Source of the DNA: Fibrobacter sp. | GTDB lineage: Bacteria > Fibrobacterota > Fibrobacteria > Fibrobacterales > Fibrobacteraceae | Direction: 5' to 3' | NCBI GenBank assembly: GCA_012841225.1 | Contig: DUVD01000226.1 | Coordinates: 1 to 9,445 of the forward strand | DNA: 9,445 bases | In this document: positions 1 through 6,549 of the stretch, piece by piece | How the letters are laid out: every line of letters begins with the position of its first letter | How positions within the stretch are numbered: position 1 is the first letter of the stretch | Position numbers and translations under genes: made by a program | Notes under the pieces: generated by a model | The model's input: only the letters and a program-made list of their open reading frames with translations | What the model was told of the DNA's origin: nothing | Database searches by the model: none

Positions 1-1474
1 AAACTTGGTTTTGTTTTTGGACCCAGATGCGACTATCTTGAACAAGGGTAACCACAATCGATTCTCCTGGTTCAATAATATCACCTCGGGTTTGAACGTC
101 TAACAATTGCCCGTCAAATTCGGCGTGGCCAACGGGTCTTAAGAATGTTTTAGCAACGCCCACAGAACCAATGCTAATATTTGAAATAGCTTCTGTAGGG
201 GAAAATGTGCTGGCAAGGTCTGCTTTTAGCATAGGGGTATAACCTTGTGGCAGCAAAGGCACAATGTATTTAGAAACAATAATTGGAAACACAAGAGCCA
301 CCACAGCACATGTCAAAATAAAGAACATCCCGTAAAGCCATGGAGAAGCGTCAAGGCCAGCCCCTTCTATAAAGCTGGGTAATTGCGATACATCAAAAGT
401 CATAATAAGGGCGATCATCATCACGATGATTCCAGCTACACCAAATAAGAAAGTGCCAGGCATAATTATAATTTCAACAACAAATAAAAGAACGCCAATG
501 ACCAGTAAAATTAAAGGCAAATAGCTTCCGATGTGACCAGCGTATTGACCTAAAAACACAATGGCAATAGCGATAATACCGGTGATGCCAAAAAGACCAA
601 AACCAGGCGTTTTAAATTCTAGGTAAAGAGCGCCAAACCCAATGATTAAAAGAAGCCCAGAAATAGCGGCAATAAAGCCAGAGATTTTTTCGCTAGTAGA
701 AGGTTCTATTTTAACAGAAGAACTAATATTTAAAAGGCCTTCGAGCTGAGACCTACTTTTAACTGTAGCTTTAGAAAAACCGAGTTCGAGCGCTTCTTGT
801 TCGGTCATGGTTAAGAGTTCATCTTCGTGAACGAGCACTTTTGGAGAACCCCAAAATTCTTTTTCTGCCTCTGAGAACTTGGCGTAGTTTTTCCCTTCTA
901 TCATTAAGGTAGAGTCTTTATGATGCAATTCTAAAATTTCGAGCTCTGGAGTTACCATAGCTACACTAAGCAATTCTGGGTAGCCATTGCGTTGCGCTAA
1001 ATTCCTAAACTTAGCGCGAAGTGGGGATTGAATTTTTTCGCCAACAATAGTGGGAGTCCCGTCGCTCCCTTGCACAATGGGCGCACAGTCGCCAATAGTA
1101 GTGCCCTCGAGCATATAAAGCTCTTGGCTAGCGAGAGCAATAAGAGACCCCGCACTAATCGCTTTTTTGCGAACTAGCGCCACGGTTTTTGTATTTTTAA
1201 TACTTAAAATAGTATCGACAATAGAGAATGCGGCGTCAAGACTACCGCCGAAGGTATTGATTTCAAACACAATCACATCTGGTTTTTGCACTGCTGCCTC
1301 TGCAATAGCGCGCCCTAAATAATTCAGCATGCTTTTATCGACATCGCCCTCTAAGGAAATCCAAACGGCTTTTTTAGTAGCCACTACAGAGGTGTCAATT
1401 ATGGCGCTGTCTTTAGCATAAAGAGAGGCCGAGAGCATCAAAAGCAAAAACAAAAATAAACTTCGAGTTTTCAT
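1..1474 (-). CDS. NfeD-family membrane-bound ClpP-class serine protease (partial, C-terminal end beyond window)
   Basis: The reading frame starts with ATG at 1474 and stays open for 491 codons to the left edge, so the stop is missing. Residues 1-20 form a signal peptide (basic start, Leu/Phe core, ending SLYA). Residues 35-245 look like the SppA/ClpP-like protease domain: INTFGGSLDAA near 72-82, and AISAGSLIAL at 105-114, where S107 aligns with the nucleophile of the SAG/SMG motif. The partner lysine should lie near 147-155 (K147 or K155). Four or five hydrophobic segments follow (about 264-286, 291-309, 317-360, 377-401). From about 435 comes the NfeD OB-fold, with LRPVGHAEFDG and a G-D-I-I-E-P-G turn. 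Long NfeD proteins usually work with a slipin/stomatin partner; that gene would lie off the left edge, if present. No Shine-Dalgarno is visible, and the start is chosen from the signal peptide. The gene follows mqnE on the same strand after 79 bases. Confidence 0.9.
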   Translation of the reverse strand, partial: MKTRSLFLFLLLMLSASLYAKDSAIIDTSVVATKKAVWISLEGDVDKSMLNYLGRAIAEAAVQKPDVIVFEINTFGGSLDAAFSIVDTILSIKNTKTVALVRKKAISAGSLIALASQELYMLEGTTIGDCAPIVQGSDGTPTIVGEKIQSPLRAKFRNLAQRNGYPELLSVAMVTPELEILELHHKDSTLMIEGKNYAKFSEAEKEFWGSPKVLVHEDELLTMTEQEALELGFSKATVKSRSQLEGLLNISSSVKIEPSTSEKISGFIAAISGLLLIIGFGALYLEFKTPGFGLFGITGIIAIAIVFLGQYAGHIGSYLPLILLVIGVLLFVVEIIIMPGTFLFGVAGIIVMMIALIMTFDVSQLPSFIEGAGLDASPWLYGMFFILTCAVVALVFPIIVSKYIVPLLPQGYTPMLKADLASTFSPTEAISNISIGSVGVAKTFLRPVGHAEFDGQLLDVQTRGDIIEPGESIVVTLVQDSRIWVQKQNQV

Positions 1475-1516
1475 ATAATGAATGTACAAAAATACAGTCC
1501 TACAAGCGCCAAAAAT

Positions 1517-1538
1517 AAAAAGAGCAGGAGCTTTTTTT
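1517..1538 (-). terminator. Weak hairpin between mqnE and the NfeD gene
   Basis: A-rich and T-rich arms flank a GC-containing core (AAAAAGAGC, loop AGGA, GCTTTTTTT on the plus strand). Read from the minus strand, the direction of mqnE, the stem has one A-C mismatch and is followed by a T-rich run. It may partly end mqnE transcription. The pairing is short and AT-rich, so read-through into the protease gene is possible. Confidence 0.25.
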
Positions 1539-1553
1539 ACCTCAGAGACCAGC

Positions 1554-2594
1554 TTAAGGGTAGGTTTCGTATTTAGCGTCGCGCTCTACAGGAATTAAAC
1601 CTTCGTTCCTAATCAAATCTTGAATATGTTCGGGGGTCATACCAACAGGGGATTCTGCTCCCGCCGCATGAGTAATTTTCTCTTCAATAATAGTCCCATC
1701 TAAATCCGACGCCCCAGCGTGAAGCGCTTTCATCGCAGTAGAAACGCCCATCTGAACCCAGTAAGCCTTAATATGAGGGAAATTATCTAAAAATAACCTA
1801 GAAATAGCAACAGTCCGAAGGATATCCTCTTCACCCGTTTTTTGCCCCACACGCCGACCAAGGCTATTGTGCTCGGGGTGAAAAACAAGAGGGATAAAAG
1901 AATAGAAGCCATTAGTGTCGTCTTGCAAATCGCGCAGCATACCCAAGTGCTGAATACGCTGTTCTGGCGTTTCTATATGGCCAAAAAGCATAGTCGCATT
2001 AGTGTGAATGCCTGCCTCGTGAACAGCACGATGAGCGTCGAGCCACTCTTGTCCCGTCTCTTTATCGCTACAAATATCATCGCGTACACTTTGCACCAAA
2101 ATCTCGGCACCACCTCCGGGGAGGGCGTCTAAACCAGCCTCTTTTAACTCGCCAATAATAGCACTTAATGGCCGATCTGACTTTTTAGCAAAGTAACAGA
2201 GCTCCACTGCAGTAAAGGCCTTTAAATTCACTAAAGGGTACGCCGCGCGTAGCTTTTTAAGCATTTCCACATAATAAGAAAATGGATGATCTGGGTGAAG
2301 CCCGCCAACAATGTGAAGCTCCCTAGCCCCTTTAGCAATAGCCTCACCAGCCTTTTGCAAAACCACTTCGTGGCTCCAATCGTAAGCGTGAGGGCTGTCT
2401 TTTTTGATCTTTGAAAAGGCACAAAAAGTGCAGTGCAAAACACAAATATTAGTGTAGTTAATTTGCCTGTTATTTACCCAGTAAATGGACTTGCCGTGTC
2501 GGGCTTCTTTAACTGCGTTTGCCTTAGCACAAAGATCGGCCAAAGGCGCATTAAGAAATAAATCGAGAGCTTCGGATTCGGATAGACGTGGCAT
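1554..2594 (-). CDS. mqnE: Aminofutalosine synthase (radical SAM), menaquinone biosynthesis
   Basis: 346 residues, a normal length for MqnE. It joins the 3-[(1-carboxyvinyl)oxy]benzoate made by MqnA to S-adenosylmethionine, giving aminofutalosine in the futalosine route to menaquinone; it acts in the cytoplasm. C51, C55 and C58 form the CX3CX2C cluster site (NICVLHCTFCAF). Family signatures follow: HIVGGLHP at 94-101, KAFTAVE at 125-131, PGGGAEI at 159-165, NATMLFGHIET at 199-209, and DLDGTIIEEKITH at 297-309. The HIVGGLHP, KAFTAVE and DLDGT blocks favour MqnE over its relative MqnC, the main alternative. The ATG at 2594 has an AGGAAG ribosome site 5 bases upstream. The other mqn genes are not in this window, so the pathway is scattered or incomplete locally. 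MqnE consumes SAM, the product of the nearby metK, though the two are not co-transcribed. Confidence 0.93.
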   Translation of the reverse strand: MPRLSESEALDLFLNAPLADLCAKANAVKEARHGKSIYWVNNRQINYTNICVLHCTFCAFSKIKKDSPHAYDWSHEVVLQKAGEAIAKGARELHIVGGLHPDHPFSYYVEMLKKLRAAYPLVNLKAFTAVELCYFAKKSDRPLSAIIGELKEAGLDALPGGGAEILVQSVRDDICSDKETGQEWLDAHRAVHEAGIHTNATMLFGHIETPEQRIQHLGMLRDLQDDTNGFYSFIPLVFHPEHNSLGRRVGQKTGEEDILRTVAISRLFLDNFPHIKAYWVQMGVSTAMKALHAGASDLDGTIIEEKITHAAGAESPVGMTPEHIQDLIRNEGLIPVERDAKYETYP

Positions 2595-2617
2595 GCAAGC
2601 TTCCTATGCTAATAAAT

Positions 2618-2646
2618 ATGATACAAGCAAAGTTATCCAAAAACAA
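2618..2646 (-). promoter_or_regulatory. Candidate sigma70-type promoter for mqnE
   Basis: On the minus strand, TTGTTT (2641-2646) and TATCAT (2618-2623, five of six consensus bases) are separated by 17 bases. Transcription would start near 2611 and leave a leader of about 17 bases ahead of the AGGAAG ribosome site at 2600-2605. The -35 match is poor, so this rests mainly on the -10 box and the spacing. Confidence 0.4.
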
Positions 2647-2690
2647 AACACTTGGCAATAGAACTAAGACAAAGTGCATTGATTTATTCA

Positions 2691-2711
2691 AAATGACAAA
2701 GTTTGTCTTTT
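2691..2711. promoter_or_regulatory. Inverted repeat (possible operator) upstream of the small membrane protein gene
   Basis: GACAAAGTTTGTC at 2695-2707 is a perfect dyad around a single central G. The symmetry continues three more base pairs outward after one mismatch, making ten-base arms. The left half, GACAAAGT, also occurs as a direct repeat at 2668-2675. The dyad lies between the divergent mqnE and small membrane protein genes, about 60 bases before the latter's start. Its geometry suits a dimeric regulator site. The T-rich flanks make a transcript hairpin possible too. Confidence 0.35.
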
Positions 2712-2765
2712 ATATGTGCTTATCTTTATTTTAAAGAGAATTTAGAGTTTGGAGATAACCCTATT

Positions 2766-2897
2766 ATGAAAAAGTTCTTAAGAGCATTGGGAAATGCTGC
2801 CGAGATATTCAGTGAATTAGTAATGCAAGTATTAATGTTTCTGTTTGTAATCGGAGCATTGATCTTCGGGCTAATTGTACTTGTGGGTTTTATATAA
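2766..2897 (+). CDS. Small single-pass membrane protein, 43 residues, function unknown
   Basis: I do not recognise this protein. It opens with a basic, weakly amphipathic stretch (MKKFLRALGNAAEIFSEL). From about residue 19 to the end it is almost entirely hydrophobic, with no charged residue after E17, so one membrane helix with a basic cytoplasmic N-terminus is likely. The frame is open further upstream to a TTG at 2703. I prefer the ATG at 2766 because MKKF is a natural start for a membrane protein and GGAG lies at 2751-2754, although its 11-base spacing is long. The upstream extension looks less like a membrane protein start. The stop is 4 bases from that of convergent metK. Hydrophobic peptides this short can be regulators or subunits of membrane complexes, toxins of type I systems, or spurious frames. 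The isolated position and upstream dyad support a real gene, moderately. Confidence 0.55.
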   Translation: MKKFLRALGNAAEIFSELVMQVLMFLFVIGALIFGLIVLVGFI

Positions 2898-2922
2898 AAG
2901 CTTACTTCTTCAACGCTTTTTT
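2896..2922. terminator. Possible bidirectional terminator shared by the small membrane gene and metK
   Basis: AAAAGC at 2896-2901 pairs with GCTTTT at 2915-2920 around a 13-base loop, and both strands show a T-rich exit. It spans the two convergent stop codons, so each transcript would be ended over the other's tail. The stem is six base pairs, four of them A-T, so it is weak. Confidence 0.3.
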
Positions 2923-4092
2923 AAGCTCGGCAGCTTTGTCTGTTTTCTCCCAGGTAAAGCGTTTGCCTGTTCTGCCAAAGTGCCCTAAAGCGGCAGTCGT
3001 TAAGTAGCCTGGCTTTTTTAGGTCGAGCATTTTGGTGAGCCCAGCAGGAGATAAGTCAAAGTGTTTTTTGATTAAATCTTCTATTTGGCTGTCGGTTATT
3101 TTACCTGTATTGAAGGTATTGACCAATACGGATACGGGTTGAGAATACCCGATGGCATAGGCGAGTTGAACTTCGCAACGGTCGGCGAGACCTGCAGCAA
3201 CAATATTTTTAGCAACATAGCGTGCGGCGTAAGCGCCCGAACGATCAACTTTTGAAGGGTCTTTTCCAGAGAAGGCACCACCCCCGTGACGGCCCATGCC
3301 GCCATAAGTGTCGACGATGAGTTTTCTGCCGGTTAGGCCACAGTCCCCGTGTGGGCCGCCAACTACAAATTTGCCGGTGGGGTTAATGAGGATGCGTGTT
3401 TTTTTGTCAAATAAATGGGCAGGTATTACTTTTTTGATCAGTTTTTGGATAATGGTCTTTTGAATTAAGTCGTGGCTGAGTTCTTTGCCTTGGTAAGTCG
3501 CTTGGTGTTGTGTGCTTAAGACTACGGTGTCCACGCGAACGGGCTTGTCGTTTTCGTCGTATTCAATAGTAACTTGGCTTTTAGCGTCGGGCCTAAGCCA
3601 TTTGATTTCACCAGATTCGCGCAAGTCTTGGAGTTTTGCGATCAACTCGTGGGCGAGAGAAATGGGTAAAGGCATTAACTCTTTGGTGTCATTGCAGGCA
3701 AATCCAAACATCATGCCTTGATCGCCAGCGCCTTGCTCTGCACTTGCTTTACCATTGGCTTTTTCTGCATTTACGCCTTGTGCAATATCGGGGGATTGTT
3801 TGTCTAGAGCGATTAAAACGGCGCAGCTTTTATAGTCAAAGCCCATGTCGGAGTCGGTGTAGCCGATTTCTTTTATCACATCGCGTGCTATTTGAGTGTA
3901 GTCGATATTCGCGTGCGTGGTGATTTCGCCGGCAATAACAACAAGACCTGTGTTTACAAGAGTTTCGCAGGCGACGCGACTTTCAGGATCGACGGTGAGG
4001 GCGGCATCTAAGATAGCGTCCGAAATTTGATCTGCAACTTTATCGGGATGACCTTTAGAGACAGATTCAGAGGTAAAAAGATAGTGCGCCAT
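2902..4092 (-). CDS. metK: S-adenosylmethionine synthetase (methionine adenosyltransferase)
   Basis: 396 residues, close to the usual bacterial MetK length of about 385-400. It makes SAM from methionine and ATP, releasing phosphate and pyrophosphate, in the cytoplasm as a dimer or tetramer. Signatures: SESVSKGHPDK at 8-18 with the ATP- and metal-binding H15 and D17; GAGDQGMMFG at 121-130; NPTGKFVVGGP at 237-247; and the glycine-rich GGGAFSGKDPSKVDRS at 270-285. A frame with eight more codons opens at 4116. I chose the ATG at 4092 because AAAGGA lies 5 bases upstream and because MetK normally begins a few residues before FTSESV. A promoter with an overlapping palindrome lies just upstream, with only about 30 bases of leader. 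The gene stands alone and is convergent with the small membrane protein gene. Confidence 0.97.
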   Translation of the reverse strand: MAHYLFTSESVSKGHPDKVADQISDAILDAALTVDPESRVACETLVNTGLVVIAGEITTHANIDYTQIARDVIKEIGYTDSDMGFDYKSCAVLIALDKQSPDIAQGVNAEKANGKASAEQGAGDQGMMFGFACNDTKELMPLPISLAHELIAKLQDLRESGEIKWLRPDAKSQVTIEYDENDKPVRVDTVVLSTQHQATYQGKELSHDLIQKTIIQKLIKKVIPAHLFDKKTRILINPTGKFVVGGPHGDCGLTGRKLIVDTYGGMGRHGGGAFSGKDPSKVDRSGAYAARYVAKNIVAAGLADRCEVQLAYAIGYSQPVSVLVNTFNTGKITDSQIEDLIKKHFDLSPAGLTKMLDLKKPGYLTTAALGHFGRTGKRFTWEKTDKAAELKKALKK

Positions 4093-4097
4093 AGATA

Positions 4098-4103
4098 TCC
4101 TTT
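4098..4103 (-). promoter_or_regulatory. Ribosome binding site that fixes the metK start
   Basis: AAAGGA on the minus strand lies 5 bases before the ATG at 4092. It overlaps the coding part of the longer frame from 4116 and so argues against that upstream start. Confidence 0.7.
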
Positions 4104-4117
4104 TGTGCATTTGCATT

Positions 4118-4131
4118 ATTTATGCATAAAT
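4118..4131. promoter_or_regulatory. 14-base perfect palindrome overlapping the metK -10 region
   Basis: ATTTATGCATAAAT is fully symmetric and covers half of the proposed metK -10 box and the likely transcription start. Two further TGCAT copies sit beside it at 4106-4110 and 4112-4116. A dimeric repressor bound here would block metK transcription. The site does not resemble the AGACGTCT box of enterobacterial MetJ, so if real it belongs to another regulator. Confidence 0.4.
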
Positions 4132-4157
4132 TTAGAAAAACGCATAGAGTTTTTCAA
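4129..4157 (-). promoter_or_regulatory. Candidate sigma70-type promoter for metK
   Basis: On the minus strand, TTGAAA (4152-4157) and TAAATT (4129-4134) are 17 bases apart. Each matches four of six consensus bases. The predicted start near 4122 leaves about 30 bases before the metK ATG, too short for a SAM-I riboswitch. Confidence 0.45.
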
Positions 4158-4222
4158 TCGAAATAAAATAAATGGCAAAAAAAATACTATTTTCTTAATA
4201 TTCTTTACTTTGGGGTTTATTT

Positions 4223-4984
4223 ATGCTTCTGACCGATTTTTCATCTTGGCTTGCTTCTTTATTAGAAACGCCTAAATACAAAGATTATTGTTCCAATGGC
4301 CTTTGCGTCGAGGCTTCTTCAATGGTTTCAAAAGTGGTGACGGGCGTCTCTTTTCGCGAATCGTTAGTCGATGAGGCGATTGAGTGTGGTGCCGATTGTA
4401 TTATTGTTCATCATCCACATGGGTTTTGGTCTGGAGATGATAAGCTGCCAGTGGGTGTTTTGGGTAGAAAAGTGCAGAAATTAATGAAAAATGGCATTTC
4501 GCTGTTCGGTTTTCACTTGCCTTTGGATGGCCATTTGGAGATAGGCAATAACGCTTTAATTGCTTCTTCACTCGGTTTAAAGAGAGTCGGTGGTTTTATT
4601 GATTCTGGAGAAAGGCAAGTGGGCGTAATTGGCGCTTTCGATATTCCTGTTTTTAGAAAAGATTTTGTGCGTCGCGTTCAAGAACTTTTTCCGCTTGGTA
4701 TTCAAAGCGAGCTTCTTTTTGGTTCAGAGCAAATTCATAAAGTAGGGATTTGTTCTGGAGGTGGGAGCAGCTATATGAACGAGGCTTTTGCTCTTGGAGT
4801 GGATTTGTACTTAACAGGTGAAATCAAAGAAGAAACGCCCATTTTTGTAGAAGAAGGTCGCCAAAATTTAATTGCTTGTGGCCATCACCGCACAGAGGTA
4901 TTTGGGGTAGAGGCTTTGGCTGCAAAAATAAAAGCGGATCTTAAAATACCCGCTTCCTTTATTAATATCGATAACGCTATTTAA
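4223..4984 (+). CDS. Nif3/YbgI-type dinuclear metal-centre protein
   Basis: 253 residues, matching the short YbgI type (about 247 residues in E. coli) rather than the long form with an inserted domain. The expected metal ligands are present: H63 and H64 in VHHPHGFW, D102 in HLPLDGH, and H221 and E225 in GHHRTE. DYCSNGLCVE at 21-30 is the family's N-terminal D-x-C-x-NGL signature. TGEIKEET at 198-205 aligns with the YbgI motif TGExSEQT. The family forms ring-shaped hexamers; GTP cyclohydrolase-like or hydrolase roles have been proposed but the true reaction is not established. The ATG at 4223 has GGGG 7 bases upstream, a weak ribosome site. The gene is divergent from metK (130 bases between starts), and its last 8 bases overlap the convergent lipoprotein gene. 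Confidence 0.9.
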   Translation: MLLTDFSSWLASLLETPKYKDYCSNGLCVEASSMVSKVVTGVSFRESLVDEAIECGADCIIVHHPHGFWSGDDKLPVGVLGRKVQKLMKNGISLFGFHLPLDGHLEIGNNALIASSLGLKRVGGFIDSGERQVGVIGAFDIPVFRKDFVRRVQELFPLGIQSELLFGSEQIHKVGICSGGGSSYMNEAFALGVDLYLTGEIKEETPIFVEEGRQNLIACGHHRTEVFGVEALAAKIKADLKIPASFINIDNAI

Positions 4985-5579
4985 CGTGTTTTGGAGTCAG
5001 TTTCTTACCGTTTAAGGTTAATAAACCGTTAAAGTCTTCGCAAGTCATGGCCTCAATGCGGTTTCCCATAGCCACGCTTCTGGTGCGCTCGTTGCCGAGT
5101 TTTTCTGGAACTCTAAAGCAGAATTCATGCAAAGTACCAGCGTCGGTGGGGATTCCCATTTTGAAAATGCGAATGCGCTCGCGACCTTCGTTGTAAAGCT
5201 CGTAATAGTCGTAAGAATTCTTGATCTTTTCGAGGCGCTTGTCTTGGTTGAACTGGATTTCAGTGACAATAGCCCCTTCTAAAATAATAGGCAATGTATT
5301 TGGGAACCGTAGTTCTATTTTATCGCGAACTTTAACTAAAGACGTTTCTGTAGGCTTAATCAAATAACGTTGCTGTGGAATATTGCGATAAGCTTTGTAA
5401 CGGACGCTTCTTACGCCACATACTTCGCGCATGTCGGGCTGAGCGACAAAGTCAATCCCTCTACAAATAGGGGGCATATCGGTAGGTACTTCTAAATTTG
5501 CCCCATCATTAGAGCCGGCACACCCTACCAAATTTGTAATTAAAGGAAGACTAACAAGAAAAGAAAATAGCAGTTTCAT
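4977..5579 (-). CDS. Putative outer-membrane lipoprotein, four mature cysteines, function unknown
   Basis: 200 residues from the ATG at 5579. The signal peptide has a K2, a Leu/Phe/Ile core and a lipobox L-V-G-C with C20 as the lipidated residue; the next residue is Ala rather than Asp, which in E. coli-like systems favours the outer membrane. The mature part has a short polar linker, then a domain with conserved-looking blocks (PPICRGIDF, REVCGVRSVRYK, IPQQRYLIKP, HEFCFRVP, EAMTCEDFNG). The four cysteines after C20 could form two disulfides. The frame is open upstream to 5648, but that would bury the signal peptide behind 23 residues, so I reject it. No good ribosome site is visible; the region just upstream is very A/T-rich. 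I do not recognise the family. It is divergent from exonuclease III and overlaps the convergent YbgI gene by 8 bases. Confidence 0.75.
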   Translation of the reverse strand: MKLLFSFLVSLPLITNLVGCAGSNDGANLEVPTDMPPICRGIDFVAQPDMREVCGVRSVRYKAYRNIPQQRYLIKPTETSLVKVRDKIELRFPNTLPIILEGAIVTEIQFNQDKRLEKIKNSYDYYELYNEGRERIRIFKMGIPTDAGTLHEFCFRVPEKLGNERTRSVAMGNRIEAMTCEDFNGLLTLNGKKLTPKHVK

Positions 5580-5745
5580 AATTTTAAATATAAGCTTTAT
5601 CAAAAAAAGGGGTACAAAATTTGTTGTAATCATTAAAAAATAAGCCATAATTTTTGATTTAGCGAGGAATGAGCCCTCTTTGTAGTTAAAAAGGATTAAA
5701 TATTCTATCTTTCAGTTTAGATCCAATAAAAAGGTTGTTGTATTC

Positions 5746-6549
5746 ATGAATATTTATAGCTGGAATGTAAACGGGATCCGGTCAGTCGCGAAAAAAGGCT
5801 TTGAAAAGTGGTTTTCAGATTTAAAACCAGATATCCTTTGTCTCCAAGAAGTGCGCGCCGAATTAGACCAAGCTCCCGAATCACTGCAAAACCCAGAAGG
5901 TTATTTTACTTATTGGAATGCTTGCAGAAAAAAGAAAGGGTATAGCGGTGTTGCTGTTTATTCCCAAATAGAACCCGATATTGTTAATTATGGCATGGGA
6001 ATCGAAGAATTTGATGAAGAAGGCCGTATGATCCAATTGGTGTTTCCTGATTGGGTACTAAATAATGTTTACTTTCCAAATGGTGGCCAGGGCGAAGATC
6101 GACTCGATTACAAATTGCGCTTTTATGACGCCTTTTTAGAAAACTCCCTTCATTGGCTATCTAATGGCAAGCATGTGGTGACCGTTGGCGATTACAATAC
6201 GGCTCATCAAGAAATCGATATTGCCCGCCCCAAAGAAAACGAAAATATTAGCGGTTTTTTACCTATTGAACGCGCTTGGATCGATAAATACATAAAAAAT
6301 GGTTTTGCTGATACCTTCCGCGAGCTCAATCCTTCGACAGAAGAGGCATACACCTGGTGGTCTAATCGCGCGAACTCACGTGAACGGAACGTAGGGTGGC
6401 GGTTAGATTATTGTTTTGTCGATAAAGCACTCATGGCGAGTGTTATTGATTCTAAAATCATGCCAGAGGTGGCGGGCTCGGATCATTGCCCCATTTGTTT
6501 GGAGCTAGACCCGCCTTTTCCGCCTATCAAAGTAATTCCAACAGTTTAA
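5746..6549 (+). CDS. xth: Exonuclease III / class II AP endonuclease
   Basis: 267 residues, the usual size. It cuts DNA at abasic sites and removes 3' blocking groups in base excision repair, with Mg2+ or Mn2+. The exonuclease-endonuclease-phosphatase fold is complete: WNVNGIR at 6-12 (N7), LQEVRA at 33-38 (E35), YSGVAVYS at 66-73, VYFPNGG at 108-114 (Y109), VGDYNTAH at 147-154 (D149, N151), WWSNR at 204-208, GWRLDY at 217-222 (D221) and GSDHCPI at 244-250 (D246, H247). After the usual end there is a short Pro-rich tail (DPPFPPIKVIPTV). The ribosome site is poor: AAGG lies about 12 bases upstream. Divergent from the lipoprotein gene; its stop overlaps the stop of the convergent aminotransferase by 4 bases. 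It could equally be called exoA. Confidence 0.95.
   Translation: MNIYSWNVNGIRSVAKKGFEKWFSDLKPDILCLQEVRAELDQAPESLQNPEGYFTYWNACRKKKGYSGVAVYSQIEPDIVNYGMGIEEFDEEGRMIQLVFPDWVLNNVYFPNGGQGEDRLDYKLRFYDAFLENSLHWLSNGKHVVTVGDYNTAHQEIDIARPKENENISGFLPIERAWIDKYIKNGFADTFRELNPSTEEAYTWWSNRANSRERNVGWRLDYCFVDKALMASVIDSKIMPEVAGSDHCPICLELDPPFPPIKVIPTV

Noticed and set aside
1842..2132. Plus-strand frame of 96 codons inside mqnE
   Set aside because: It lies wholly antisense to a strongly supported radical SAM gene and its translation shows no domain, so it is a shadow.
2703..2765. TTG-started extension of the small membrane protein
   Set aside because: The extra residues are not typical of a membrane protein start, and the region contains the inverted repeat, which is better explained as non-coding.
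3636..3923. Plus-strand frame of 95 codons inside metK
   Set aside because: Antisense to conserved MetK sequence, rich in Arg, Ser and Cys with no motif, so it is a shadow frame.
4093..4222. SAM riboswitch upstream of metK
   Set aside because: The gap is 130 bases, mostly A/T runs, with no multi-stem junction, and the likely leader is about 30 bases.
4027..4275. Plus-strand frame spanning the metK 5' end and the YbgI start
   Set aside because: It overlaps two real genes and the promoter gap, and its Phe/Ile/Asn-rich translation only reflects the AT-rich DNA.
5580..5648. N-terminal extension of the lipoprotein to the upstream ATG
   Set aside because: It would place 23 residues before a clean type II signal peptide, and no ribosome site supports it.
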